From the NCBI GenBank assembly GCA_000818945.1, contig KN805393.1, positions 404,332 through 468,331 of the forward strand: a stretch of DNA of 64,000 nucleotides. Reading direction: 5' to 3'. A program made the position numbers and the translations under genes. The notes under the pieces were generated by a model. It did not search any database. It had not been told where the DNA came from and saw nothing but the letters and a program-made list of their open reading frames with translations. Positions 40,648 to 51,075 of this stretch are shown one piece after another (position 1 is the stretch's first letter; the number at the start of each line of letters is the position of its first letter). The DNA is from Schizochytrium sp. CCTCC M209059. Its lineage: Eukaryota > Sar > Bigyra > Thraustochytrida > Thraustochytriidae.

Positions 40648-43600
40648 TCAATTGGCTCCTTCAATGCGCGCGACAAGCTCATTGTAAAAGCCCTGAGCCA
40701 AGTACAGACGGCGTTGAAAGGGCATAGACTCTGCCTCACGAAAAAGATGCTTGGCATTACGCGGGGCCGTCTTTGGGTACGTGGAGAAATTGGCAAAGCC
40801 AACGCGATTCGGGTCGCTCTCGTGAACGAGAAGAATGGGCATGTTTGCCTGCAAGGCAGTCTCGAGCTCCATGCAAACCGACTTAGAGCCGAAAACAGTC
40901 TTTGTAAGAAACAACAGGTAGCACTTTGAAGCGCGAATGCTGTTCTGCATTTGCTCCCTCGATAGGTTCCCATCTGCCCGCTGGTCCACCCACACTTTGA
41001 GTCCGCGGTTGATAAGCTTGTCGGCCATGAGGTTGCATGCATCTCCGGCTTCGACCTGCTTATGGCTCAGAAAAACATGATACTGCAGATCCGATCTCAA
41101 AGGATAACTGGAAAGACTCTCCACCGTGCCATCCTGTCCGTCCTCCTCCTCGTCCTCCTTGAGAGAACCATCTTCAAAGAACGGCACAAAGTCTGCTAGT
41201 TTAGCATTCTTCGTGCCAACTGCCGGCATGGACTCTGCGCCGGACTCAAAAGCATCGACGATGTCGTCGTACAAAACGAGGATAGACGAGTTCTTGGGCG
41301 ATTGCAACAAAAGATCCCACGGTAGACTTCGAAACATGGCATCGCGTGCGCCTTGAAACATGCTCACGAGCATCTTGAGCGTGCTTGCTGGCTTGTCCGA
41401 ATCTTTCTCCACGCGAATCCAAATCTTGTCGTCTATTTGCTCGAGGGCGAACACAGAAAGGCCGAAACGAATGGTGGCTTGCCTTCCTGCAAGCTGAGGT
41501 GCATGCTTTCGCGATCCAACGTCACCACTGTACTTGGCGCAAAGTGAGAGCAAACGCGCAAAGACGCCATCTGGAAGAAAAAACTCCGTAAAATCGAGCA
41601 CACAAGTCAAGCCGATGTCCATCTCGGCGATCTTTGCATCAAGGTCATCGCTTATCGCGGTCTTGAGGAGACTGCTCACTAGATAGAAAGGCCCATCATC
41701 CCGCGACTTGCGCAATAACTTCTCTGAGAATGCCCAATCTGACAGCAGCATTGTATCGCGCATGAACTCCAGGAGATAGGCGACCTCCTCGTCATCCCAC
41801 AGAAAACTGAGCAAGGCAAACGTACCGATGCCTTTATCGCGCAAGAGCTTGAAGTCGTCGTCGAGCTCGAGATCTGAAAGTTTCTCGTCATAGTAAATCT
41901 CCTTTACGTGAATGTTATCTGCGATGACCCGGACAAGCTTGCCCAAGAGCCATTGTGGGTTCAACACGACCTTGTCATGCAAGGTATCGGTGGTGCGCAA
42001 ATGTACAACCATGCCGAGCTCGTGAAAGTACTTGAGCAGGTCGTCAGTCTGATCGCCGGCGTGATACTGCTCCGCCAGCTCCTGGACCACTTCGAACGGC
42101 ACGTGATCGCAATCGAGCATCATGAGGTCATCGATGACCTTGAGCCAGCGCAGGGATATCTTTTGCGACACTGACTCGAGCTTTGACGCGGTTCTCTCGA
42201 CGGCGTTGCGCAGCTCGACTGCGCGATCCACCGCAGTGCTCATGTTGTCGAGTGGGAAAAAACTCACTTTCTGCAATGAGTTCTTGACAAGCTTGACGCC
42301 GTGAAGAGCTTGTAGATCGTTGCGAAGAATTGCTTCCACGGCTTGTAAGCTATCGAGCGCCTGATCGTAGTGAGTTCCGACCAGAAGAACGGGGGCCTTG
42401 GGCGCGTGGAGCTTGACCGAGTTGAGCCAAAAACTCAGGTAGTCCATAGCGAGCTTGGTGTCTTGAAGCAGCTCCTTCATGTTGAAGACGAGCATGTATA
42501 CCCCTTCTTGCGTGAGGAAGATGTGATGCAGCGTGTAAAAGACGTCCTGACCGGCATAGTCCCAAATGGTAAAGCTGATCGTCTGGCCGGACTGGGTTTT
42601 GCCGGCCATAGTTTCGATCTCTGCGATATCAAAACGTTGGGCTACCTCAGCCTCGGCAACGAGCTCGACCTCCTCCTCAGCAACGAATGTTTGAGCGGAA
42701 AGCCGCCGACGCCCCGGAAGCATGCTCGAAGCGCGGCGACTGATGCGATTGCGCAAGGTCAAAGGTTTCCTGGTGCGCATACGCAAGGCTGCCGCACGTA
42801 TCGCTTGGCGTTCAAAGCCGCTATCAAAGGCTTCCTCACTCCAAAACTCTGCACTGGTCCTCTTGAGCTCGACGCCCAGCGTCGAAATGTGTTCAATTTC
42901 CGGCGTCATGCCCAGCAGCGAGCGCACCGTGGATGTCTTGCCGGCGGCGCCCTGACCGATGACCATGAGCTTGCAGCAGCCCAGCTCGCCTGGGTCTCCG
43001 TTCGCTAGTGCCGCTTTGAGTGCCTCGTGCGCCGCTGCTGCAGCGGCGTCAAGCTCGAGTGCTTCGAGAACATCCGTAATTGGTTGCGTGGCCTCTGTGC
43101 CATCGAGCGTAAACTTGAGAGCGCCGGTGTTCGCGTTCCAGATACGCACGTTCTTGCCGTACGACCCGCTCACGATTTCTGAACCCAAGAGAGACACCGA
43201 TCGCGCATAGTGCGAGAGGCCTTGCAGCACGCGCAGCTGAGCTCCGGTGTGCGTGTTCCAGAGTCTGACCGTCTTGTCGTCAGAACCGCTAACGATGCAG
43301 TCTCCCTCGAGGGCGACGGACGAGACCGTGGCGGTATGACCCTCGAGCACATGGACGAGCGTAAAGGAAGGCACGGCGTAGACTCTGACCTTGCCATCGT
43401 TGGCCCCGCTCACCATGTACATGTTGTCCAATGCAACCGACATGACCCAGCCGGTCGCCCCCCCCGAGTTTGTGGCGCTGGTCACCGCTGGCGCGGTCAA
43501 AGACCCGCACGGTCGCGTCGCCGAGCCCGGCTACGATCCAATCTTCGTAGGCGGCAAGCCCGCGGACTGCCGCTTCGGCGTGAATCGTTTGCGTGCACGC

Positions 43601-44204
43601 ACCGCTGACTGTGTCCCAGATACGAATGGTCTTGTCGTAAGATGCTGACAGCACCTCGTCGCCATCAAGGATGACGCTCCAGACGTTGTTGGTGTGACCC
43701 TCCAACGTGTGCAGAAAAGTCGCGGAGCTCAGGTCGATGAGGAAGAGTCCGCCACCTCGCGTCCCCACGGCGGCCAGCATGCCCTGCGCAGCCACCGAGT
43801 ACGCCGGCTTTTTGTTGGGCATTTGCATTTCGAGCACCAGGGCGCCCTCCTTGCTCCACGCGCGCAAGGAAGCGTCTTTGTCGCTCACGGCCAGGACGAG
43901 GTCCGCTGTCTGCGCGACGCCAAGCACATAGCCCTGAATCGGGCTCATGGCTAGCGAGCGCCTTCGGACGGCAGAGGGGGTAGCCTGCGCAGCGGAGAGG
44001 CCAGCTTACCTCGGGGCGCGCAGACGGCGAGCCGCTGCGCGCAAGGAACGGGGTCTGCTCGTCGTTTTGCTCTCGATTCGGGGTCTGTCTCTCTGTATCG
44101 CGATCCGGGCCTCGCTCCCAATTGCGTCGCGCGGGTGTGCGCTTCGCACAAGGGAAGGGGACCCCAAGGGGAACCTCACTCACCGTCAGGGACGCCGTCT
44201 TCAT
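40648..44204 (-). CDS. WD40-ROC-COR-TIR protein (Roco family), with apparent frameshift
   Basis: Exon 1 is 44184-44204 (ATG, 7 codons), donor GTGAGT; intron 43985-44183, acceptor GCGCAG; exon 2 is 43984-40648, in phase. If only exon 2 is used, an ATG at 43948 serves. About six WD repeats come first (EGHTNNVWSVILDGDEVLSA; SYDKTIRIWDT; DKTVRLWNTHTG). Then a ROC GTPase with G1 GQGAAGKTS, G3 DYAGQ and G4 VGTHYD, then a COR region (VVLNPQWLLGKLVRVI), then a C-terminal TIR domain (YHVFLSHKQVEAGDACNLMA; GLKVWVDQRADG; FGSKSVCMELETAL, which keeps the Glu expected for NADase). The frame shifts once in an eight-G run at 43458-43465. No kinase follows COR. ~1,110 residues in all. Likely a cytosolic signalling or cell-death protein. 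Confidence 0.85.
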
Positions 44205-45038
44205 CGTCACCTCGACCGCCAGGACGACGAGCACGAGGTCGGGAAAACGGAGGAGGAGGAGGAGGATAACAGGGAGGAGGGGGAGAAGCGGGAGCGCAGA
44301 GGGCGCGTCTCGGCAGGTGAGGCTCGAGGTCCGTCGCCGGGCAGACGCACGTGCAGCTAGCTACGTAGCTTCAGGGGAGTGTGCATTTCGACCTGTCAGT
44401 GCGTGTGCGCTCCACCACTGCGGACCGCGCTTCTTGGGAGAAGGCAGAAAGGAAGGAAAGGAAGGAAGGCAGGAAAGAAAGAAAAGCGAACTTTGCGTGC
44501 TGCCAGAAGTGGCGCTGGGGACGCGTGAGCAACAAATGGCGTATCGCGGGCGGAATAGAAACTCCTCAGCTTCTCTCGTCCCCAGCGTCCCAGCATGTCT
44601 GCATGCCAGCATCCCAGCATGCGAGGCGGAGAGGCAGGCAAGATACGCGGGATGCAGAATTCCTGGTGGATGGTAAGATTCAAGCGACCCGATCACCAAA
44701 CCAAGATGCGACGCTGTGGATGCATGATGATGACAGGCTCGCATTCGCCGCAACTTTTTCGCTCTCCTCAGCTTGCCTCAGCTTGCCTCAGCTTGCCTCG
44801 TCATCGCGCTGCTGGTTTCATGCAGACCATTATTTTTTACAAATTGGGGTCTCCGGATACCATTGCCAGTGTCACAGTGGGGGCTCGCGTCAACGGCTAC
44901 ATGAAGAGGCGAGGCGAGAGGCGAGGACCGTGAGGTAGGTGGTCGGTCGTGAACGGGTTTGGGTTGGCGAGCATTCCATTCCATTTCAAGGCCCGAACGA
45001 ACGCGACGCGCATCGCGCGCTCGCGAGTGATTTCTACG
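44205..45038. promoter_or_regulatory. Divergent promoter region, Roco / G-Y-S-rich protein
   Basis: Includes GGAGGAGGAGGAGGA (44250-44268), AAGGAAGG runs (44448-44480), CCCAGCATG repeats (44584-44622) and three copies of CTCAGCTTGC (44767-44797). Frames on either strand are short and mutually exclusive. No gene supported. Confidence 0.4.
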
Positions 45039-45644
45039 ATGGCGTACGATCAAGGAGGATACGGCCCTCCAATGGGGTACGGAAACTATGCGCCTGGTCC
45101 GTGGCAGGCTTCGCCGCTAATGGCTGCAGGGGGAAATGCGGTCCTTTCAGGCAATAATAATCCGTACGCGGGAAATGCCACAAGATCGCAGTTGACGGCG
45201 GCCAACTTTGGCGGGGGTCAGCAGAGCATGTACGAGCGCGCGCCCAGCCGATTTGCTGGCCAGAGTACGCGGTCAAGTATCACGGTAGCCAATTTCGGGG
45301 GAGACCCATCGCAGGGCTTTGTTTCTCGACCCTCGAATGCATATGCTCCCCAGTATGCGTATACGGCTCAGCAGAGCCCGTCACCGCATCAGTATTCACA
45401 CCCATCATCGTTTGGCAATTGCGGGGGAGGCTATCCTAGTGCACAAGGATGCACAATCATGTCTTCCCCATCCCATGTGCCACAAGAATCGTGCGTTTCG
45501 CCCATGGGTTCGCCCAAGCTCGGTGTCTCGCCCGCAGTAGAGAAAATGATTCGTGAAATTGCCGAATTGCGTGTTAAGAATGGCGAGCTGGAAGACTATG
45601 TTCGCCTCTTGGAGCAGCGTCTTTCAAGGTACGAAAGTGTGTAA
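45039..45644 (+). CDS. Gly/Tyr/Ser-rich protein with C-terminal coiled coil
   Basis: 201 residues from the ATG at 45039 (TACGATGG). Residues 1-150 are low in charge and rich in Gly, Tyr, Pro, Gln and Ser. A motif occurs twice: ATRSQLTAANFGGG and STRSSITVANFGGD, about 35 residues apart. The last 45 residues form a predicted coiled coil (VEKMIREIAELRVKNGELED, then YVRLLEQRLSRYES). The layout, a disordered prion-like N-part plus an oligomerising C-part, suggests a scaffold or condensate protein. Family not recognised. Confidence 0.6.
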   Translation: MAYDQGGYGPPMGYGNYAPGPWQASPLMAAGGNAVLSGNNNPYAGNATRSQLTAANFGGGQQSMYERAPSRFAGQSTRSSITVANFGGDPSQGFVSRPSNAYAPQYAYTAQQSPSPHQYSHPSSFGNCGGGYPSAQGCTIMSSPSHVPQESCVSPMGSPKLGVSPAVEKMIREIAELRVKNGELEDYVRLLEQRLSRYESV

Positions 45645-46098
45645 TTTGAATATTTTGCAAATGTGTAACTACTATACCATGGTATGGCAGGCCAGGACTT
45701 TTCCTCTTTCTGACACAAAGTATCTTAGGAAAGCTGCTTCGTTCGGGCGCAAGATGCTCATATTGGCCGTCTCGGCCGTGACAATGTCGCGTTATTTCGG
45801 ACTGCCCCTGCTTTCGCAAGTTCATTGGGGTCGTCGCCGGTGTGCTGGGTGCGGTGTGCAGGGCATGGCTCTCCGCGACGTGACGTGACGCGACGCGACC
45901 GACGTTCTCGGTGCCAAATCGAGTCAAGTCGTCCATATTCCAGTCTCAAATCCAAATTTCATTTTGCGATGTTCACCCTCTGAGAGAAACTTGGAGATCA
46001 GAGGACTGCAATCATTGTTTGTCTTCGCTTTTACTAGCTATAAGAACAAATTTACCAGCCTCAAAGCTCAAACTCTCAGAACAACATGGGAAAGGAAA
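45645..46098. other. Convergent 3' intergenic region
   Basis: Between two gene ends; contains GTGACGTGACGCGACGCGAC near 45879-45898. No gene seen. Confidence 0.4.
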
Positions 46099-48363
46099 TC
46101 ATTTTTTAGAGGCACGCTTAATAAAGTTCTGCACGAGCTTCTTGGACTTGTCGACGGACTTAAAGCCGGCAGCAAGAGACTTGTAGGTGGCCTCGGCAGC
46201 GCGCGTGACAGCGGCCTTGAGGTCGGCAGGATGGATTTCTTCGGCGGCAAAACTCGCAGCCAAGTCGTCGGCGCTCTCAAAAGTCTTGGAACCGCCCGAC
46301 TGAACGACCAAATCAACCTTTTCGCCCTGGTTGAGCACGAGATCCTGCAGCAAAAGAAGGGGGGGATTCCAGTCCGTATTTTTCGGCTCGCAAAAGGCCT
46401 GTTTAAGCTTCTTCTTGACGTCCGGCTGAAAGTCGTCAAAAACTTCAAGTTGGGTCTTGTTCGCAGCGTCGAGCGCAGAAGTGATTGAGGTAACCTCGGG
46501 CACTACGATGACTTGAGGCGGGGCAAAGGCGTCAGCCTGGGAAGCGCACGACTCAATGTAGGTCGCCGCAAGTTCGTGGAGGCTCTTGCGCTGCGGGTTC
46601 GACTCATACACGACACGAGGTGCAAGCGAAAGCACGCTTCCGACATGCATGAGCGCGGCAAGGACCGGGCCAGCCTGCGTCTCGTCCGGATTGATGGCCT
46701 CCAAGACGTCTTGGAGCTGAAAGTGACGGCCCACGTTGATGACGCTGACCCAGTAGTCGCTCGGGTCCATAAGCATGACCTCGCTCTGGCGAAGGACCTC
46801 GACGCCCTCGAGCGCGCCTAGGGCGCCAAGGGCAGAAACGAAAACATCGTAATAGGCCGTAACGCACTCGGTGGCCTTGAGCTTTTTGTCGCCTGCAAAG
46901 GTGTTGCACGCCACAGCGTCGAGGTCCGGGACATAGAGAACGACGCGGCTACCCGAGGCATCCTTGCAAGCGGCACGAAGACTAGCGCGAGTGCCGAGGA
47001 CGTCGCCGAGAGACATGTGTGGAACGCCAAGGGGCGGAAGCGGCGCGAAGACGGCAGAAACCTCGCCAGGCGCAGCGACCTTGGTGTTGCGCTTCAGCCG
47101 CGTGGGTGGCTTGGCGCTTTCGCGCTTGTACTGGCGGACAAGCGCAAGGATTTCACGAGCGTGGTCATTTGTCTCAAAGTGGTCGCGGACAGGCTGCATG
47201 AGGCGGTTCACACAGACTGCGATACCCTTTTTCATGTCGTCTTCCGAGAGGGAGCCGCCCAAGAACGCCTCCTTGACAGCAGCAAAGGTTTCGTACGTCT
47301 TGCCACCGGCCTCAAAGACGGATCCGGGCTGACTCATGACAATGTGTTCAACGTAGTCGAGGCAAGGGTTCTTGAGGTCTCCGTCCTCCTCGGGCTCCTT
47401 GGGGCAGTACGCGATTCGCATCTTGCGCTCGACTTCCTCGGGCGGGTCCTCCATGAAGATGGCACTGTCTGGGTTCGATTTGCTCATCTTGGCCTGACCC
47501 TGCGCGAGGCCGTACAGCATGTGATGCGAGAGAATGACGGGCTTGAGTTTGCGTCCGATCGAGTCGCAGTATTCGCGCGCGAGCATGTTCACCTTGCGCT
47601 GGTCCATGCCGAGCTGGCAAATGTCCGCCTTGAGAAAGAAGATGTCGGTACACTGCATGAGCGGGTACATGATTTGTGCAGCTGTGAGGTTGTTCTCGAG
47701 ACGACCCATGATTTGGCAGCACTTTTTGATGCGGGCCAGCGTGAAACGCTTGGCAATGTCGAGCATCTGGTCCCAGTACGGCTTGGCATTTTGGATAATG
47801 TCGTCCGATGCCCAGTGAAACTTGACATTGTCCAAGTCCATGCCAGCGCCCTTCCAGACCTCGATAAAGTATTCGCCGACGACCTTGATCTTGTCCAGAT
47901 CGCCACCCATCTTGTCATTCATAAGCGCAAACCAGTCTGCGATCCAGAACACAAAGGTGCCGCCCGACGTCGTGCACTTGTTCACATTGAGCGCCTTGAA
48001 GATGCCCTGGGCAATGTGCATTCTACCAGAGGGCTCGAAGCCGTCGTACATGCGAAAGCCCGCCTGTTTGGTCAGCAGCGTGCGCAAATCATCCTCGGTG
48101 ACGCATTCCTCGCCAATGCTCTTGACGAGCTCGAACCTCCTCTCCAGTTCCTCGGGCGACACTGCGGGGGCCGCTGCGCCTGTGCCCGCCGCCTCCTTCT
48201 TCTTGGCGTCGTCGCCCTTGCCGCCCTTCTTCTTCTGCGCCTTGTCGTCCTTCTTCTTCTGCTTGCCGGCATCCGAGGAGCCCCCCGCCGCCGCCGCCGC
48301 CGCTCCCGCGGGCTGCTGCGCCGCCGCGCGGAAGAGCGCGAGTCGCACGTCGCCGTCCTCCAT
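46099..48363 (-). CDS. TYRS: Double-length tyrosyl-tRNA synthetase (pseudo-dimer type)
   Basis: 754 residues from the ATG at 48363. After a Lys/Ala-rich N-terminus (QKKKDDKAQKKKGG), residues ~65-400 are a complete eukaryotic/archaeal TyrRS: GFEPSGRMHIAQG (HIGH-like), FWIADWFALMNDKMGG, TAAQIMYPLMQCTDIFFLKA (with the DICQLGMDQRKVN pocket) and AKMSKSNPDSAIF (KMSKS). Residues ~430-750 look like a second, degenerate TyrRS copy (VINVGRHFQLQDVLEAI; ALMHVGSVLSL; then PPLLLLQDLVLNQGEK) without intact HIGH or KMSKS. Leishmania TyrRS has the same tandem pseudo-dimer design. It charges tRNA-Tyr in the cytosol. The open frame upstream of 48363 is a GCAAA repeat artefact. Confidence 0.9.
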   Translation of the reverse strand: MEDGDVRLALFRAAAQQPAGAAAAAAGGSSDAGKQKKKDDKAQKKKGGKGDDAKKKEAAGTGAAAPAVSPEELERRFELVKSIGEECVTEDDLRTLLTKQAGFRMYDGFEPSGRMHIAQGIFKALNVNKCTTSGGTFVFWIADWFALMNDKMGGDLDKIKVVGEYFIEVWKGAGMDLDNVKFHWASDDIIQNAKPYWDQMLDIAKRFTLARIKKCCQIMGRLENNLTAAQIMYPLMQCTDIFFLKADICQLGMDQRKVNMLAREYCDSIGRKLKPVILSHHMLYGLAQGQAKMSKSNPDSAIFMEDPPEEVERKMRIAYCPKEPEEDGDLKNPCLDYVEHIVMSQPGSVFEAGGKTYETFAAVKEAFLGGSLSEDDMKKGIAVCVNRLMQPVRDHFETNDHAREILALVRQYKRESAKPPTRLKRNTKVAAPGEVSAVFAPLPPLGVPHMSLGDVLGTRASLRAACKDASGSRVVLYVPDLDAVACNTFAGDKKLKATECVTAYYDVFVSALGALGALEGVEVLRQSEVMLMDPSDYWVSVINVGRHFQLQDVLEAINPDETQAGPVLAALMHVGSVLSLAPRVVYESNPQRKSLHELAATYIESCASQADAFAPPQVIVVPEVTSITSALDAANKTQLEVFDDFQPDVKKKLKQAFCEPKNTDWNPPLLLLQDLVLNQGEKVDLVVQSGGSKTFESADDLAASFAAEEIHPADLKAAVTRAAEATYKSLAAGFKSVDKSKKLVQNFIKRASKK

Positions 48364-48938
48364 CCTCCTTCTTCCCCCCCGCGCGCGCGCCCAAGCTCCC
48401 TCGCTGCTCAAGCTCGTCCAAGCTGGCGTCCGAAGCGGCTCTGCTTGCTTGGCTTGGCTTGGCTTGGCTTTGCCTGGCTTTGCTTTGCTTTGCTTTGCTT
48501 TGCTTTGCGTTGCTTCGCTTTGCCTTTTGGCTTTCGCTGGCAGCCACGAGACGAGAGAGGCCTGCGCAACCCCTTTTGCGCCCAGATCTGCGCAACCCCT
48601 TTTCCCCGCCTGGTTGATTGCACTGCCGGGCATGCGGGCGGGCGGGCGCGTGGAGGAAAGAAAGCCTGCGAAGGCGCGCGGGCTGGCTTGCGAGGAAGAC
48701 GCGATGGGCGGGCGGCGAGCTCGCGAGCAGGTTCTGCTGGAAAGAGGCCTGTCCTGCGAGAGCGCCTGGAGACGTGCGAGACGAGATATTTTCTTGGACA
48801 CAGCCTGAGATTCTGGATGACGGGAATGTCAAGGAGCCTGCTGAGAGGGCGCGCACGCCGCGGCAGCAGAACACGAATAACAGAGCATAGGCGACGCGCG
48901 CGCGAGTGGACACGGAATAGAACGAGGCAGGAGAGAGG
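48364..48938. promoter_or_regulatory. Divergent promoter region, TyrRS / M42 peptidase
   Basis: 575 bases between two divergent starts. It holds a TTTGC/TTGGC pentanucleotide tract at about 48448-48525 that makes Lys-Ala-Lys-Gln-Ser frames on the minus strand. No core motif identified. Confidence 0.45.
48448..48525 (+). repeat. CTTGG / CTTTG pentanucleotide repeat tract
   Basis: About fourteen imperfect five-base units (GCTTG, then GCTTT) in the TyrRS 5' flank. Confidence 0.85.
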
Positions 48939-50297
48939 ATGCTCGCGAGAAGCTCGCGCCGGGTCGGCGCGACCGCGCTCCGCTGCGGCGCGCGGGGACT
49001 CGCGACCGGCAGCGGCGGCGAGCGGCCCTGGGCAAAGGCGCTCGACGAGGAGACCTTTGGCAGGCTCCGTACCCTGCTGGCCGCGCCGAGCCCCGTGGGC
49101 CTCGAAGGCGCTATGACACAGGGTGTGCTCGAGCCGCGGCTGCGTGAGATCATCCCGTCGGCTTGGAAAGTGCACAAGTTTCGCAGCCAGGCAGCCATGG
49201 TGGTCGATACCGACCCCGAGGCCAGCGATGACAAACTCACCGTCATGGTGGTTGGCCACGCCGACAAGATCCGCATGCAGGTGAAAAAGATCGCAAACGA
49301 CGGCAAGGTCTTCATCGACAGCGACAGTCACCTCGCACTCACGCTCCTGGGCCGCGACGTCGCCATCTTCTCCGAGGACGCCGAGACGCCCGGCGAGTAC
49401 CGCGTGATCCGTGGAGGCACCGTTGAGGCGCTTGGTGCCATCCACTTTGCTGAAGCCAACATTCGCACCGGCCAGCGCGGTATCAAGGCCGAGCAACTCT
49501 ACGTGGAGCTCGGTATTCACGGCAAAAACAAGAAAAAGCAAGTCACCGAGGGACTCGGTCTGCGCCCTGGCGATAGCATCATTATGGAAAAGCCAATTCG
49601 CCGCGGCGTCGGCCGCAACACCTTTACGGGCGCCTATTTGGACAACGGACTTGGTTGCTGGGTGGCGGCTGAGGCCTGCGAGCAAATGGCTCAAGACCCG
49701 GCCTTTGCCGAGACCCTCGAAAATGTCCGTGTCCTCTTCGCCTTTGCCACGCACGAAGAAATTGGACGCTTTGGCAGCCGCGTGCTCGCACAGACCTTCA
49801 AGCCCGACGTTCTCATTGCAGTCGATGTCAACCACGACTACGTGGCTGCACCCGGCATTGCAAGCAAACAAATGCCAGACCTCGCCATGGGGGAAGGCCC
49901 CACGCTCAGTGTTGGCTCCATTACCTCGGCGCACCTCAATGCCACCATTCAACGTGCCGCCCGTCGCGCCGACATTCCTCTGCAAATTGATGTCGTCGGC
50001 CGCGATACGGGCACGGATGCTATGGCCGGCGTTCTCGCCTCCGTCGATGCTGCCAGCACCTCAATTGGCATTCCCATTCGCAACATGCACACCGTTAGTG
50101 AAACTGGGTGCACGGATGATCTCGTCGCAGCCACGCACCTCTTTGTTGAGACTGTGCGCGAGCTTGGTCGCCAAGAGGCTGACGGGGTGGCCTTTGCACA
50201 TCCCAATCTCACCGATGCCAAGGAGATCACCTCCATCCCTGCTCATCTTTTTGACGACGAGGATGCCGACGGCGAAGATAGCAAGTCCGACAACTAG
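48939..50297 (+). CDS. M42-family metallo-aminopeptidase, probably mitochondrial
   Basis: 452 residues from the ATG at 48939. Residues 1-28 (MLARSSRRVGATALRCGARG) form an Arg-rich amphipathic presequence. The M42/FrvX peptidase fold follows, with metal and catalytic residues visible: VVGHADKI (His), TGAYLDNGLG (bridging Asp; the usual DDRxG is DNGLG), FATHEEIGRFGS (catalytic Glu and ligand Glu), VDVNHDY (Asp) and IPIRNMHTVSE (last His). Members of this family form dodecameric TET shells that trim peptides. They are common in prokaryotes and rarer in eukaryotes, so endosymbiotic or lateral origin is possible. The C-terminus is acidic and disordered. Confidence 0.85.
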   Translation: MLARSSRRVGATALRCGARGLATGSGGERPWAKALDEETFGRLRTLLAAPSPVGLEGAMTQGVLEPRLREIIPSAWKVHKFRSQAAMVVDTDPEASDDKLTVMVVGHADKIRMQVKKIANDGKVFIDSDSHLALTLLGRDVAIFSEDAETPGEYRVIRGGTVEALGAIHFAEANIRTGQRGIKAEQLYVELGIHGKNKKKQVTEGLGLRPGDSIIMEKPIRRGVGRNTFTGAYLDNGLGCWVAAEACEQMAQDPAFAETLENVRVLFAFATHEEIGRFGSRVLAQTFKPDVLIAVDVNHDYVAAPGIASKQMPDLAMGEGPTLSVGSITSAHLNATIQRAARRADIPLQIDVVGRDTGTDAMAGVLASVDAASTSIGIPIRNMHTVSETGCTDDLVAATHLFVETVRELGRQEADGVAFAHPNLTDAKEITSIPAHLFDDEDADGEDSKSDN

Positions 50298-51075
50298 ATT
50301 GCCCAAGTTACCCTTGTATTACAACTTTGTATTGCGTCCCTCCCCCCCCTTCTCTTTCTCTTTCTCTCTCGCACGGAAGTTTTATTTGCGAATTGCGCCT
50401 CAGACATGCCAACAGAAAGCTCGTTTCATAGCTGGGCGAGCGGCATGTGTTGGAGCGCTTCGCGCGAGAAGGCGATTGGCCCAAGTTTCATGGCCTCTTT
50501 CGACCGATACGCACTTCCAACATTAGCAGACAAAGAACATGCCGAGCGTGGTGAGCAGACCTTGCGGGACCCAAGTCATCCTCCCGACAAGGCTAATTGC
50601 CACGCCACATTTTGATCCCTGTGCACCGAAGACAGCATCCAGACAAAAGTTACACGAAGAGCTAGCTAGGGGAGTCTTGGGAGACCTTGGAAGGAACACT
50701 GCTCGAATCTTGGAGCCACATTTTCGAAGCATATCACATTTTTCGAATCATCACGTGAACTACGTTCACGCCATTTTATAATTTGTATACAATATTGGAA
50801 CCCGGATGATCTCACGGTCGCATACGGGGTATACGGGGAGAGTTTATGATCAGGTGATCCATCCAAGCTCGCGCTGATAATGTTTGGGCTCTCAGCTTCG
50901 TCGCAACGTTAAGTTGCACTCATTCGCAACGAAATTGAACAGACTAAAATGAAATGGAAAGGATGTGGATTGAATCGAATTTGAATTGAATTGAATTGAA
51001 TTGAATTGAATTGAATTGAATTATTAGCGTAGCGTAGTACGTAAAAGGGTCCCCATTTAGAAACTTATTAGGCAC
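50298..51075. other. Intergenic region with pentanucleotide repeat
   Basis: Pyrimidine-rich just after the gene (50335-50370). AT-rich at 50760-51060, including a TTGAA tract at 50981-51022. Small frames at 50406-50615 (+) and 50523-50732 (-) have no supporting features. Confidence 0.4.
50981..51022 (+). repeat. (TTGAA)8 pentanucleotide microsatellite
   Basis: Eight perfect tandem five-base units. Confidence 0.95.

Noticed and set aside
48364..48801. N-terminal extension of TyrRS from a GTG start
   Set aside because: Encodes repeat-derived Lys-Ala-Lys-Gln-Ser; eukaryotic start expected at the ATG 48363.
48408..49985. 525-residue minus-strand frame
   Set aside because: Antisense of the M42 peptidase and the pentanucleotide repeat; the M42 family match on the plus strand is clear.
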